A stretch of DNA of 17,662 nt from CAZART01 sp964487555 (GTDB taxonomy: Bacteria > Bacteroidota > Rhodothermia > Rhodothermales > VXPQ01). Shown here one piece after another: positions 1-8,588 of this stretch (the stretch's first letter is position 1; every line of letters begins with the position of its first letter). The stretch covers positions 1-17,662 of the forward strand of contig CAZART010000110.1 in NCBI GenBank assembly GCA_964487555.1, written 5' to 3'. Made by a program: the position numbers and the translations under genes. Under the pieces are notes generated by a model. It saw nothing but the letters and a program-made list of their open reading frames with translations. It was not told the origin of the DNA and searched no databases.

Positions 1-229
1 CGAATTCGCCCGCCCATGCCGGATCGTAGCCCCATCCGCCCGGACCGCGGGCCGCGCGCTCGCGTGGGTCCAGAAACGGACCGGCTTCCACATTCAGGGA
101 TTCGAACACCGACGAAAATTCTGACGAGCCGGGGAGATATCGAAATACGATGCCGGCCGCATTGGCCAGACCTGCGGTCAGCAGGACCATGACGACTGTC
201 GCACAGACGACCACGTTTTTCTCCCTCAT
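1..229 (-). CDS. Exported protein of unknown function, 5' part only (cut by window edge)
   Basis: An open frame reads from an ATG at 229 down to base 1 without a stop, giving 76 complete codons. The N-terminus is a classical Sec signal peptide: MREKN, then a hydrophobic run (VVVCATVVMVLLTAGLA), then a likely cleavage after ANA (about residue 24). The visible mature part is rich in Gly, Pro and Trp, with a GPGGWGYDPAW stretch near the edge. I do not recognise the family. It lies 160 bp downstream of the lamin-tail gene on the same strand and may belong to the same transcription unit. No Shine-Dalgarno sequence is visible, as for several neighbours. The rest of the gene lies outside the window, so its function is unknown. 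Confidence 0.7.
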   Translation of the reverse strand, partial: MREKNVVVCATVVMVLLTAGLANAAGIVFRYLPGSSEFSSVFESLNVEAGPFLDPRERAARGPGGWGYDPAWAGEF

Positions 230-301
230 CACTACGGATCGATACGAGTTCGATGGAACTTAATAATGACAACGGCGGCGACGGCGTGCACGTGGACGCT
301 C

Positions 302-377
302 GAGCCGTGCGACGGAGGATCGCATTCCGCCGCACGGCTCTAGGCCGTCGCCGCCGCTTGATCCGCCGCACGGCTCT
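302..377. repeat. Inverted and direct repeat in the gap after the lamin-tail gene
   Basis: GAGCCGTGCG at 302-311 pairs with CGCACGGCTC at 331-340. An inner CGGA/TCCG pairing could extend the stem past one mismatch. The 16-mer TCCGCCGCACGGCTCT at 326-341 recurs exactly at 362-377. The hairpin lies about 50 bp after the stop of the minus-strand gene upstream. No U-tract follows it on that strand, so it is not a standard intrinsic terminator. It could still be a 3' processing or stability hairpin. Confidence 0.55.
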
Positions 378-389
378 CGGCGGTCGCCA

Positions 390-3300
390 TTACTTGATCA
401 GGATCATTTTGCGAACGATGTGCACGTCGTCGGCCTTGAGCACGTAGAAGTACACCCCGCTGGCGAAGTGGTCCGCCCTGAAGTTCACCGAGTAGGTGCC
501 TGCGGCCAGTTGCTTGTCTACGAGAAGGCTCACACGCTGGCCAAGCACATTATAGACGGCCAGGTTGACCTCAGCCGTCCTCGGTACGGTGTAGTTGATC
601 GTAGTGGACGGGTTAAACGGATTCGGATAGTTCTGCGCCAGCGTAAATTTCTCCGGCACTTCGACGCCCTCCACGTCCGTATCGACCAGCGTCGTTGCGT
701 CGATCCACGTCGGTGCGGTATCCGGATCCGGATTACCCTCAGCATCGAACCCCCCCAGAGTGCCCGTGAATCCATTGCCCGTCACGTCCGCCGCAATATC
801 CCCTTCGCCCTCGTCGAAATGCCAGAGCGCCAGCGTAAATTGATCGGCTTCGTACGGCTCCGTCGGCTTCTCAAAGCTCTCTGTGTACCGTTCGACGACG
901 GAGATGCGCACTTCGTCGATCATGCCGCGGAAACTCTCGAAACGTTGATTCCAGAGATCCGCCGCACCGCCGCCGATGGCCATCTGCATTTCGCCGCCAA
1001 GCAGCGGGACGGACGACGGTGTCTCGGCGACCTTTTCCCCGTCGATAAACATCCGCATCATGCTTTCGGTGTTCCAGGTTGCCGCGACATGGTACCAGCG
1101 CGGATGGAATTCCGTACGGATGTTGTCGTTCTGATCGAGATTGGTGGTATTTTCACCGTCTTGCATGAAGAATAGGAGCCGGCCTTCGCCGCGTCGCCAT
1201 GCGAGGCCGAGGTCACCCGGTTGATTCCCCCCGAAGTTCTTTCCGAGGAGATAGGTCCAGTCCGGATCATGGGTATCATGCGTGATCAACGAATCCGGTC
1301 TGAACCAGAGCTCAATGGTGCCCTGATTCATCCGTAGCGGAAAAAGCTGGGGCGCCTCCCGGACCTCGACGCGATCGCGTTCCCACCAGTTGAAATGAAG
1401 CACGTGCCCCGTGCCCCACGGATGCTGAACGTCCTCGAACTCATCCAGACCGCCGAGTCCCTCGATCGTCGTCGCCGGAGACCAGGGGTCCGAGCTGACG
1501 TCCAGATGCTGGACGAACGGATCCTCCGCGAGGAAATTTCCATCGGGATTTCGCGTTATGGAATTGTCCTGGTCGGCGGCGGCGTTCGTGTTAAGGGAGA
1601 ATTCCCACTCTACAGGATCGATGCCGCTCACGTCCGGCACTTCGCCGCCGCTCGCGCTGCCGAAGGCCACGTACGAGTCGTATTCTCCGTCGTCACTGAC
1701 GAGGACAGCGTAATCACCGGAGGTGTCGAGTCCGTCACCGAGGCTCCCACTCGCCGCGAACACCCGAGACTCCAACGGATCCTCGTTGAATCCCGGCACG
1801 GTAGAGACGTCGCCGCCACCGAAAACGGCCGCAATCTTCTGAGGAGCGAGGCTGTATCCGTTCGGGAACGTGAACGTGAGACCGCCCGGATCTCCGACCC
1901 GCCAACCCGAGAGATCCACCGCAAGCTCTTCACTCGTATTGATGATCTCGATGAACTGGTCCTGCAGTGCATCCGGCGTACCGTCGCCGTTGGCGTCGCC
2001 CGCGGCATCGGCCAGGATTTCGTTTACCACAATGGTGACCGGCGGCTGCGGCGGCGGCAGTTTGTCGCGTCCGTCAACGGTCGTAGCCGGCGAGAAAGCG
2101 TTCGAGCTTACCTCGAGATGCTGCACGAAGGGGTCGAGGACCGTTATGTTGCCGTCGGGAAAACGCGTGACCGAGTTGTCCGCGTTCGCAGGCGCTGAGA
2201 TATCCAGCTCAATCTCAAAATCGGTGCCCTCCGGGAACGTCCCCTCGGCAGGCCCACCCGTATGGGCCAGACTTCCATAGGCGAAGTACGTGTCGTAGCC
2301 GCCGTCATCCGAAAGCAAGATGATGATGTCGCCCCCGTTGGCGAGACCATTGCCAACCGAGCTGTCGGCCTGGAAAACACGTGTCAGCAGCGGGTCGGGA
2401 TCGTAACCGGGAACGTTCGACACGTCACCGCCGCCGAAAATCGCGATGATGTCGCGCGGTTGCAGAACATATCCTTCGGGAAACGTAAAGTTGATGCTTT
2501 CATCGTCGCCGAGCATCCACCCGCCGATGTCGACGGGATCATCCCCGACGTTTGCCAGCTCAACGAACTCGTCTTCCGCCGCGTCGCGCGTGCCGTCTTG
2601 ATTCGCGTCGCCGGCCTCAGCGAGCGGCGGGTCGGCGAGTACCTCATTGACGATGACGGTGAGCGGCGGCAGCGGCTTCGGAATCGTGGTCGCGCCGGTC
2701 GCCGTCGTTCCCGGCGAGAAGAGCTCGCTGCTCACGTCCGTGTGCTGTACAAAGGGATCCGGCACATTCGTGTTGCCGTCCGGCGTTCGCGTCACGGAGA
2801 CGTCTTCATTCGCCGGCGCGTGCACGTTAACGGCGTATTCGAAATCTATGCCCGAGACCGCGGCAGATGTTGGCGCACCTGTGTCGGTCTGCGAATTGTA
2901 GGCTACGTACATGTCTTCGGTGCCGTCCGGCGAGGCAATGATGATGTAGTCTCCTCCATTGGCGAGGCCGTTGCCGACGCTGTCGGAGGAAAAAACGCGC
3001 GTCACGAGCGGATCGGGATCAAAGCCGACGGCATTCGAGAGGTCGCCGCCGCCGAATATCACAACGAACGCGCCCGGCGGGAGCTCATATCCGCTGGGAA
3101 ACGTGAAGTTGATGCGTTCGTCGTCACCGACGCGCCAGCCGGTCAGATCGAGCGCTTCTCCGCTCACGTTCGTCAGCTCGACGAACTCGTCCTCCTGCGG
3201 ATGTCTGACACCGTCAGCATTGGCATCGCCCGGCTCGTCCAGGGCCGGATCAGCCAGAAACTCATTCACAATAAGTCGCGCCGGAAACGGCGAGTTGATT

Positions 3301-3968
3301 CGCGCCGCGCCGTCGACCGTAACGCCCGGCGAAAACAGCGCCTCGCTCAGCGTCGAATGCAGCACAAACGGATCGTCTTCGCTCACGTTGCCGTCCGGCG
3401 AGCGCACGACGGACTGATCGGCGGCGGCATCGGCATGAATGTCGAGCCCGTACTCGAATTCGATCCCCGTGGTCGCTTCCGTTTCCGGCGGCCCCAAATC
3501 TACTTTCGAGTTGTACGCGATGTACATGTCTTCCGAGCCGTCGGCCGACTGCACGACGATGTACTCGCCACCGTTAGCGAGGCCGTTACCGACCATACTG
3601 TCGGCCTGGAAAACGCGAGTTAACAGAGGATCGGGGTCGTATCCCGGCACACTCGAGACGTCTCCCCCTCCGAAAATGACGACGATCTCCAGCGGCCCGA
3701 GCGTGTATCCGTCGGGAAAGGAGAAATTGATGGCTTCGTCGTCGCCGACCATCCATCCCGTGAGATCAAGTGGCTCGAGCGTCGCATTGGCGAGCTCGAC
3801 GAACTCGTCCTCCGCTGCATGGCGTGTGCCGTCACCGTTGGCATCGCCGGGCGCGTCCACGGCCGGGTCGGCGAGAACCTCGTTCACAATAAGTCGCGGT
3901 CCTTCCTGCGCCAAGGCGGTACCACCGACGAGCAGAAGGCTGATAAGGAGTGCGTAGCAAAGTTTCAT
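390..3968 (-). CDS. Secreted lamin-tail repeat / LamG-like protein with T9SS type A sorting domain
   Basis: This 1192-residue protein is probably exported by Sec and then moved across the outer membrane and anchored by type IX secretion. The signal peptide is MKLCYALLISLLLVGGTALA (about residues 1-20). Four tandem units of about 206-208 residues start near residues 26, 232, 438 and 646. Each opens with a (L/V/I)(I/V)VNE(V/F/I)LAD lamin-tail-like strand, then a GDAN.DG acidic loop suggesting calcium binding, then IFGGGD(V/L), and ends with a TR.PDGN...DPFVQH segment. A LamG/concanavalin-A-like domain spans about 856-1075 (GTIELWFRPDS, WYHVAATWN, GMIDEVRIS, LALWHFDEGEGD). The C-terminus (about 1105-1192) carries YPNPFNPST and GVYFYVLKA...KMILIK, the hallmark of a T9SS sorting domain. 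The upstream neighbour is a PorV/PorQ-family gene, which fits T9SS export. No catalytic domain is visible. A binding or surface-adhesion role is inferred. Confidence 0.9.
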   Translation of the reverse strand: MKLCYALLISLLLVGGTALAQEGPRLIVNEVLADPAVDAPGDANGDGTRHAAEDEFVELANATLEPLDLTGWMVGDDEAINFSFPDGYTLGPLEIVVIFGGGDVSSVPGYDPDPLLTRVFQADSMVGNGLANGGEYIVVQSADGSEDMYIAYNSKVDLGPPETEATTGIEFEYGLDIHADAAADQSVVRSPDGNVSEDDPFVLHSTLSEALFSPGVTVDGAARINSPFPARLIVNEFLADPALDEPGDANADGVRHPQEDEFVELTNVSGEALDLTGWRVGDDERINFTFPSGYELPPGAFVVIFGGGDLSNAVGFDPDPLVTRVFSSDSVGNGLANGGDYIIIASPDGTEDMYVAYNSQTDTGAPTSAAVSGIDFEYAVNVHAPANEDVSVTRTPDGNTNVPDPFVQHTDVSSELFSPGTTATGATTIPKPLPPLTVIVNEVLADPPLAEAGDANQDGTRDAAEDEFVELANVGDDPVDIGGWMLGDDESINFTFPEGYVLQPRDIIAIFGGGDVSNVPGYDPDPLLTRVFQADSSVGNGLANGGDIIILLSDDGGYDTYFAYGSLAHTGGPAEGTFPEGTDFEIELDISAPANADNSVTRFPDGNITVLDPFVQHLEVSSNAFSPATTVDGRDKLPPPQPPVTIVVNEILADAAGDANGDGTPDALQDQFIEIINTSEELAVDLSGWRVGDPGGLTFTFPNGYSLAPQKIAAVFGGGDVSTVPGFNEDPLESRVFAASGSLGDGLDTSGDYAVLVSDDGEYDSYVAFGSASGGEVPDVSGIDPVEWEFSLNTNAAADQDNSITRNPDGNFLAEDPFVQHLDVSSDPWSPATTIEGLGGLDEFEDVQHPWGTGHVLHFNWWERDRVEVREAPQLFPLRMNQGTIELWFRPDSLITHDTHDPDWTYLLGKNFGGNQPGDLGLAWRRGEGRLLFFMQDGENTTNLDQNDNIRTEFHPRWYHVAATWNTESMMRMFIDGEKVAETPSSVPLLGGEMQMAIGGGAADLWNQRFESFRGMIDEVRISVVERYTESFEKPTEPYEADQFTLALWHFDEGEGDIAADVTGNGFTGTLGGFDAEGNPDPDTAPTWIDATTLVDTDVEGVEVPEKFTLAQNYPNPFNPSTTINYTVPRTAEVNLAVYNVLGQRVSLLVDKQLAAGTYSVNFRADHFASGVYFYVLKADDVHIVRKMILIK

Positions 3969-4042
3969 GACGCCGTGTAGGGTTTGTGGGCGGGCAGTGG
4001 TCTAGGAAACGTTGAGGGTGTTCGTCGGATATCGTCTAATCG

Positions 4043-4126
4043 TCACTTCTTTCGTCTTGAAGTCGTCGGCATCGTTCTCCGTCTTGAGTTCGCCGGCATC
4101 GTTCTCCGTCTTGAGTTCGCCGGCAT
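4043..4126 (-). other. Possible 27-codon mini-ORF built from the 27-bp repeat
   Basis: On the minus strand the 27-bp tandem repeat stays in one frame and begins with ATG in each unit. It reads MPANSRRRT twice, then MPTTSRRKK and a TGA at 4043-4045. It lies between the PorV-like gene and the lamin-tail gene, ending 75 bp before the lamin-tail start codon. No ribosome binding site is evident, and the strongly basic composition follows from the repeat. Translation is unsupported. It is recorded because it sits in the probable 5' leader of the lamin-tail gene. Confidence 0.15.
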
Positions 4127-4130
4127 CGTT
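4053..4130. repeat. 27-bp tandem repeat, about 2.9 copies
   Basis: Units begin at 4053, 4080 and 4107 with CGTCTTGA and contain TCGCCGGCATCGTT. The first unit differs at a few bases, the second and third are identical over 24 bases, and the third lacks its last three bases. The array occupies the 238-bp gap (3969-4206) between the PorV-like gene and the lamin-tail gene. Degenerate CGCCGGTATCGTT-like copies continue to about 4170. The rest of that gap shows no gene. Confidence 0.85.
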
Positions 4131-4206
4131 TGGTTGTCGCCGCGTTTGTCTAGCGGTCGCCGGTATCGTTGGAATCGTGCTGCGTCCGCATGCATCTGGG
4201 GGTAGA

Positions 4207-5286
4207 CTATCGGCTAATCGTGACCGTGACGCGATGCGTGTTATTCAAGATGCCCCAATCTGCATAGGTATAGTCTGCGGCCACACCCAGCCGGCCAAGG
4301 ACCCGGTGTTGCAGCCCGACGCCGAAAGTCGATCCGCCCGTCCGGTCGGTCTCGAACAATGCGGCCAGACCTCCCCGCAAGGAAAGCGTGTCGAAAAACG
4401 TGTATTCCGCACCGACGTTTATCGCTTCGCTATTGTCGGAAGGATGGAGGAGGTCCGCGGCCATCACCAGGCGATGGATGGACGACTCGACGCGATAGCC
4501 GATGCCGAACCTGAATTGCACCGGCAGCGAAAACTCATCCGTCGCCAGATTTACATTGAGCTTGTCGTTCGAGAAGTTCGTCGGGTCGTCGTCGAAGGGC
4601 CGCCGCAAGTCGCGCCCATCCAGCTGCATGTCGCCGCCGAAGTTGGAAAGGCTGGCCGCCAGACTGAGTCCGGGAAGATTCGTCTCGTAGACGATGCCCA
4701 GATCCACGGCATAGTTACTCGCGGTTTCATGCCAGAGGGTCTCCTGCACGTACTTCCCGGTGATGCCGGCCGAGAACCGCGACGTGAGACGCGCCGCATA
4801 GGTAGCGGCCAGAGCAAGGTCCGACGCGCTGTACGATTCGCCGGTCCCTTCAGGCTGCAGGATCGTGCGAACAGGTTGCTCGTCGATCATCTCAAAACTC
4901 ATGACGCTGAGGCCGATAGCACCGATGCCGCTAAACGAAAACACGGCCGCGACGTAGTCTAGCGTCGTATTGGCCAGCCACAAGGTGTGATCGAACGTCA
5001 CATGTACAACTCCGTCGAGGCCGGCAGCGGCGGCGGGATTCCAGTACATCGACGTCGCATCTTGAGGAAGTGCCGCTCCGGCGTTCCCCATCGCCTGGGC
5101 GCGGGCGCCGACTCCGATCTCCAGGAACGGTGCCGAGCTCGTGCCGGCGTTCGTCACGTCCTCGGCAAAGTTGAGCGGCCGATCCTCTTCCTGAGCGAAC
5201 GTGCTCGTGTGAACGGCCGGCAGAAGGACCGCAAGCAGAAGCCATCCTCTCCACAATGGATTACCATGTAGTCGATCGCCGCACAT
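4207..5286 (-). CDS. PorV/PorQ-family outer-membrane protein
   Basis: This is a protein of about 360 residues with a signal peptide (hydrophobic WLLLAVLLPAVHTS, likely cleaved near FAQ-EE). The mature N-terminus carries the family signature FLEIGVGARAQAMGNAGAAL followed by DATSMYWNPAAAAGL. Alternating hydrophobic segments and a C-terminal aromatic beta-strand (DWGILNNTHRVTVTISR) indicate a FadL-like beta barrel. PorV/PorQ proteins act in type IX secretion: PorV shuttles cargo from the translocon to the attachment complex. The gene directly follows the T9SS cargo gene, whose stop is at 5294-5296. I prefer ATG 5286, which has a weak AGAG 5 nt upstream. GTG 5292 is the alternative and would start one base after the upstream stop, so translational coupling is likely. 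Which Por paralogue it is, and whether it serves these two cargos specifically, cannot be told from sequence. Confidence 0.85.
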   Translation of the reverse strand: MCGDRLHGNPLWRGWLLLAVLLPAVHTSTFAQEEDRPLNFAEDVTNAGTSSAPFLEIGVGARAQAMGNAGAALPQDATSMYWNPAAAAGLDGVVHVTFDHTLWLANTTLDYVAAVFSFSGIGAIGLSVMSFEMIDEQPVRTILQPEGTGESYSASDLALAATYAARLTSRFSAGITGKYVQETLWHETASNYAVDLGIVYETNLPGLSLAASLSNFGGDMQLDGRDLRRPFDDDPTNFSNDKLNVNLATDEFSLPVQFRFGIGYRVESSIHRLVMAADLLHPSDNSEAINVGAEYTFFDTLSLRGGLAALFETDRTGGSTFGVGLQHRVLGRLGVAADYTYADWGILNNTHRVTVTISR

Positions 5287-5293
5287 ATTCACT

Positions 5294-8200
5294 CTACTTG
5301 ATCAAGGTGAACTTGCCGACCTTCTCGCCCACGCCCGGAGCCTCTACGTGGTAGATGTAGACCCCGAACGAGACGGTCAGACCGTCCTTGCTGATGAGGT
5401 CCCAGCTCTCCGTACCGTCTTCGGCCGGCTTGTCGTGATACAGGCTCTGCACGAGCTTTCCGGCGGTGTTGTAGATTCGGATCGTGCACTGCGGAGGAAG
5501 GTTCACGAAGTCGATCCGGCGCTCGCCGCGGCCCGTCTGGTTGAAGAGCGGCTGCTCCCATGACGCGCTGACGACGTACGGATCCGGGACAACGTAGATA
5601 TTGTCCATCTCCGGGCGCGCCAGCACGGGATCAAACCCTGACGCGCGGGTGCCGAAGGTGATGCGATCGAGGGTGGAGAAGGGCTTGGACACTTCGAGCG
5701 CATAGACGTCGCCGCTTTGCGGAAGGGCCGCCGCTTCCCCTTCCGGCGCCTCGAACGTAAAGCGCCATCCCAGATTGAATCGGAATCCTTCGACGTCGAA
5801 AACGGTCGTTATCACGTCGCCGGGGCCGAGCAGGCCGTCGGGCTGGCCCGTCTCTTCGAACAGAAAGTCGAGCTGCCGGTTGGTCGTCGTGCTCCAGACC
5901 TCGAAGTTGACGGGGATGCCCGTCTCGAAGGCGAACTGAACGAAGCTGGTGTCCACGCCGGGCTCCTGTATCCGGATCTCCAGATCCTCGGGGAGCTCCA
6001 CGCTCCGTCCCGAGGGCGCAAGGTCCACGTCGGCGCGCGTATTGCTGTCCCCCGTCGTCCATCCATGGACTACCGGTGCCGCTTCCTCAGGCGTAAAGAT
6101 TTTGAATCGCATGCCGTCGCGAACGTGGGTTACGAGGTCCAGGCTGTCGAATTCAGCCGCTTCGTAAACGACGCGCCCTGAGGTAGTCTCTTCGATGCGA
6201 ACGCCCTTTGTCAGCAGCGATCGCGTAGTATCCGTAAACGTAATGACGTACTCGGCACCCTGGCGGATGGAGTCGGACACGACCACTTCGATCTCGATCT
6301 CGCCGGTTCCGGGCCCCTCATGGCCGACATCGCCCTCCAGATCCCCGGAGACGAAGCCGATGGCCGGCGCATTCGGCACGACGGCCGCCGTATTCTGATC
6401 GACGAACGTGACGTTTCCTACGAGATCCGTCTGGATGATTTTCGAACTCTCACTCGGCGAAATCGGCGTCAGCCGGTCCTTGTCGGTCAGCCCGCGCGCG
6501 AAGAAGTCGGTGTCGTATCCTTTGTCGTACGAGACGACGGCGTAGTAGTACGTACGGCCGTTGTCGAGCCCCTCGTCGACGTAGAAGTACCGGAGGCCGG
6601 TGTCGCTCCCTACGTTGTAGACGGCGCCCGATTCGCCGATCTGGATCGGGTGCGGCCCCTGCAGGCCGTTTTCGAGGTCGAATTGGGCGATCGGCTTCCA
6701 GAGCGTCGGGTTGCCGAAGGCGTCACTGATCGATTTGATCGTGTTGAAGGACGGATCGGTCGAGCGATAGAGAAGATACCCCTCGAAATCGAGGCCGTAA
6801 ATCGGATCCCGCGAAAACTCGGCGCGGTTGTCCCACATCAACGTAACCTTTCGGTCGCCCGGGACCGCCGTCAGCGTCGGCTTGTTCGGCGGCTTGGCGA
6901 AGGAATAGTCGGCGTCGTAGATGCGCTGCATCGTACGCTTATTGCGCAGGATGTCGTCGAAATCCCGACCGAAGAGATTGGCGATGGCGAACTTCCGAGT
7001 CTCTTCCCGCGGAAGTTCGAAATACCCGGAGCCATAGATGAAGGCCAGGTTGCTCGGCGGTTCACCGCCGAACCGGCCCGGCTCCATTTCACGCCACGTG
7101 CGCGCGTCGTCACTCACGTTGCCGGCGGGCCGTAGAAGGAAGCTCGTCAGGCCGATCTGATCGGATTCGTCGTTGTCGGTCTCCCCGAAGTTCGGCTCGC
7201 CCGGATCGGGCATGCCGTTGTCTTCCGTACCGTCGCTATCCGGCCCGCGATATCCTTCCGATTCCGGACCGAGGCCGTCCGATCCGGTGTCGTCGAGGAT
7301 CAGTTCATTGGCATCGCGAACGCCGTTGCCGTTCAGATCGAGAAATGCGACCCAATCCATGTCTTCGTCGCCCGTCCACCACGTGCCGGCCTGATACGCC
7401 GGCCGCACCTCCATCGGACCGAAGAAATTCTCAAAATCCGGTACGTCGTAGTTGGCAGCCGCGTAGGCGGCGATGCTCTCCTGTCCCCTAATTTGCTGAC
7501 CGCGCGGATTGTCCTGGCGCTCGTCAATGATACCGTTCTGGTCGCTATCGACGCCGTCGAGCGGGTCGCCGGGGCTTTCCAGAAACGCAAATCCGAAGTA
7601 GCCGACACCTGGACGACCCCTATTGTCGATGCCGTCGCGATCCCACATATAGACGATATCGTCAACCTGCTCGAAGTCCGCGAAATCGTCGACCGAGTCA
7701 CCTTGGCCGCCGACCGCCGGATCGACGTACATTCCGAAAACGACGCGCGACAGCTCCTTATCGCTCACGTTCTTGATGTCGTAGCGAACGATGAGGATGT
7801 CTTCGGCCTGCACGTTCACCCATTGATATCCGCGGACCTGCACCTCGAGGCCGAGCCCGCGCAGACCGACGGGATAATCGGCCGAATCCTCTGCACTTCC
7901 CGTAAACGGGTAGTAGTCGAACTCGTCGTTATTCCGGTCATCCATTACGTAGTAGCTCTCCTGGTCGGCGCGCGTATATGCGCCGAATTCGCCGTTCCAG
8001 AGACCGTCGCGGGCACCAGGGTCGCCCGGGTAGTCGTAGGGCCAGCTCCTCGGCCATGTCTCATTGAGGTGGCTCATTGCCGGATAATTCAGGAAGTTGT
8101 CGGACCCCTCATTAAAATATCCGGCGAGCGGCTCCCACCCATAGGTGTGCGATCCATCCGGGCTGATGTCGAATGACCCCGGATTCGTGTAATTCTCCGA

Positions 8201-8506
8201 GATGATCTTCACGAGGTTGTTATTGGCGTCTATCACCTCGGACCCGGCCATCATGATGAACTCGAACCCGTACCACGTCCCTGAGCCCTTGGGCCATTCC
8301 ATTTTCGGCGGTTCGAAGCGAGACCCCAGATTGCCGAAATTGGAATAGCGGGTGAAGACGAGGTTGCCGTCGTGGATGCCCGTACGCCGGTATTCGCGGC
8401 CTCCTTCAGGCCGCTGCTGGGCCTGCACCGGTACGTCCGTCGCCAGCATGGCCCCCACGGCGGCGAACAGTAGGCCGACTCTCGATACGCAAAATCCTCC
8501 AACCAC
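5294..8506 (-). CDS. Large secreted protein with Fn3-like domain and T9SS-like C-terminal tail
   Basis: The protein is about 1070 residues (numbers here count from a TTG at 8512). A signal peptide ends near VQA-QQ (about 31). Residues about 40-540 form an uncharacterised region rich in Trp, Tyr and Asp, with calcium-loop-like DSDQNGIID (about 322) and LDLNGNGVRDANE (about 391), the latter resembling EF-hand/dockerin-type loops. An Fn3-like module lies at about 541-665 (KPTLTAVPGDRKVTLMWD, YYYAVVSYDKG). The C-terminus (about 973-1072) contains VVPDPYVVSA, IRIYNTAGKLV and GVYIYHVE...GKFTLIK, a variant T9SS-type sorting module. I place the start at GTG 8506 because GAGG lies 7 nt upstream; TTG 8512 is the first possible start after an in-frame stop. 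It lies 80 bp after the TonB receptor gene and a few bases before the PorV-like gene. The molecular function is not recognised. Surface-exposed binding associated with the receptor is inferred. Confidence 0.82.
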   Translation of the reverse strand: MVGGFCVSRVGLLFAAVGAMLATDVPVQAQQRPEGGREYRRTGIHDGNLVFTRYSNFGNLGSRFEPPKMEWPKGSGTWYGFEFIMMAGSEVIDANNNLVKIISENYTNPGSFDISPDGSHTYGWEPLAGYFNEGSDNFLNYPAMSHLNETWPRSWPYDYPGDPGARDGLWNGEFGAYTRADQESYYVMDDRNNDEFDYYPFTGSAEDSADYPVGLRGLGLEVQVRGYQWVNVQAEDILIVRYDIKNVSDKELSRVVFGMYVDPAVGGQGDSVDDFADFEQVDDIVYMWDRDGIDNRGRPGVGYFGFAFLESPGDPLDGVDSDQNGIIDERQDNPRGQQIRGQESIAAYAAANYDVPDFENFFGPMEVRPAYQAGTWWTGDEDMDWVAFLDLNGNGVRDANELILDDTGSDGLGPESEGYRGPDSDGTEDNGMPDPGEPNFGETDNDESDQIGLTSFLLRPAGNVSDDARTWREMEPGRFGGEPPSNLAFIYGSGYFELPREETRKFAIANLFGRDFDDILRNKRTMQRIYDADYSFAKPPNKPTLTAVPGDRKVTLMWDNRAEFSRDPIYGLDFEGYLLYRSTDPSFNTIKSISDAFGNPTLWKPIAQFDLENGLQGPHPIQIGESGAVYNVGSDTGLRYFYVDEGLDNGRTYYYAVVSYDKGYDTDFFARGLTDKDRLTPISPSESSKIIQTDLVGNVTFVDQNTAAVVPNAPAIGFVSGDLEGDVGHEGPGTGEIEIEVVVSDSIRQGAEYVITFTDTTRSLLTKGVRIEETTSGRVVYEAAEFDSLDLVTHVRDGMRFKIFTPEEAAPVVHGWTTGDSNTRADVDLAPSGRSVELPEDLEIRIQEPGVDTSFVQFAFETGIPVNFEVWSTTTNRQLDFLFEETGQPDGLLGPGDVITTVFDVEGFRFNLGWRFTFEAPEGEAAALPQSGDVYALEVSKPFSTLDRITFGTRASGFDPVLARPEMDNIYVVPDPYVVSASWEQPLFNQTGRGERRIDFVNLPPQCTIRIYNTAGKLVQSLYHDKPAEDGTESWDLISKDGLTVSFGVYIYHVEAPGVGEKVGKFTLIK

Positions 8507-8547
8507 TCTCAAGCCTCAATATCCCGCCAAATTCGTCAACTATAACA

Positions 8548-8588
8548 CCCTTCTTCTTCCTCTTCCTTTTTGCCTTCCCCTTCCCCTC
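8548..8588. repeat. Polypyrimidine (CCCCTT-rich) tract at the end of the TonB receptor gene
   Basis: A run of C and T broken only by one G at 8572, including CCTTCCCCTTCCCCTC, abuts the receptor stop codon (8587-8589) and fills much of the 80-bp gap to the next gene. On the transcribed minus strand it is purine-rich. Related tracts occur at 15220-15240 and at both ends of an insert in dnaE2 (17357-17384 and 17471-17492). Confidence 0.7.

Noticed and set aside
2262..3623. Long plus-strand open frame (453 codons) opposite the lamin-tail gene
   Set aside because: It is Arg/Val-rich, matches no family and mirrors the repeat structure of the minus-strand gene, which has a signal peptide, domains and a T9SS tail.
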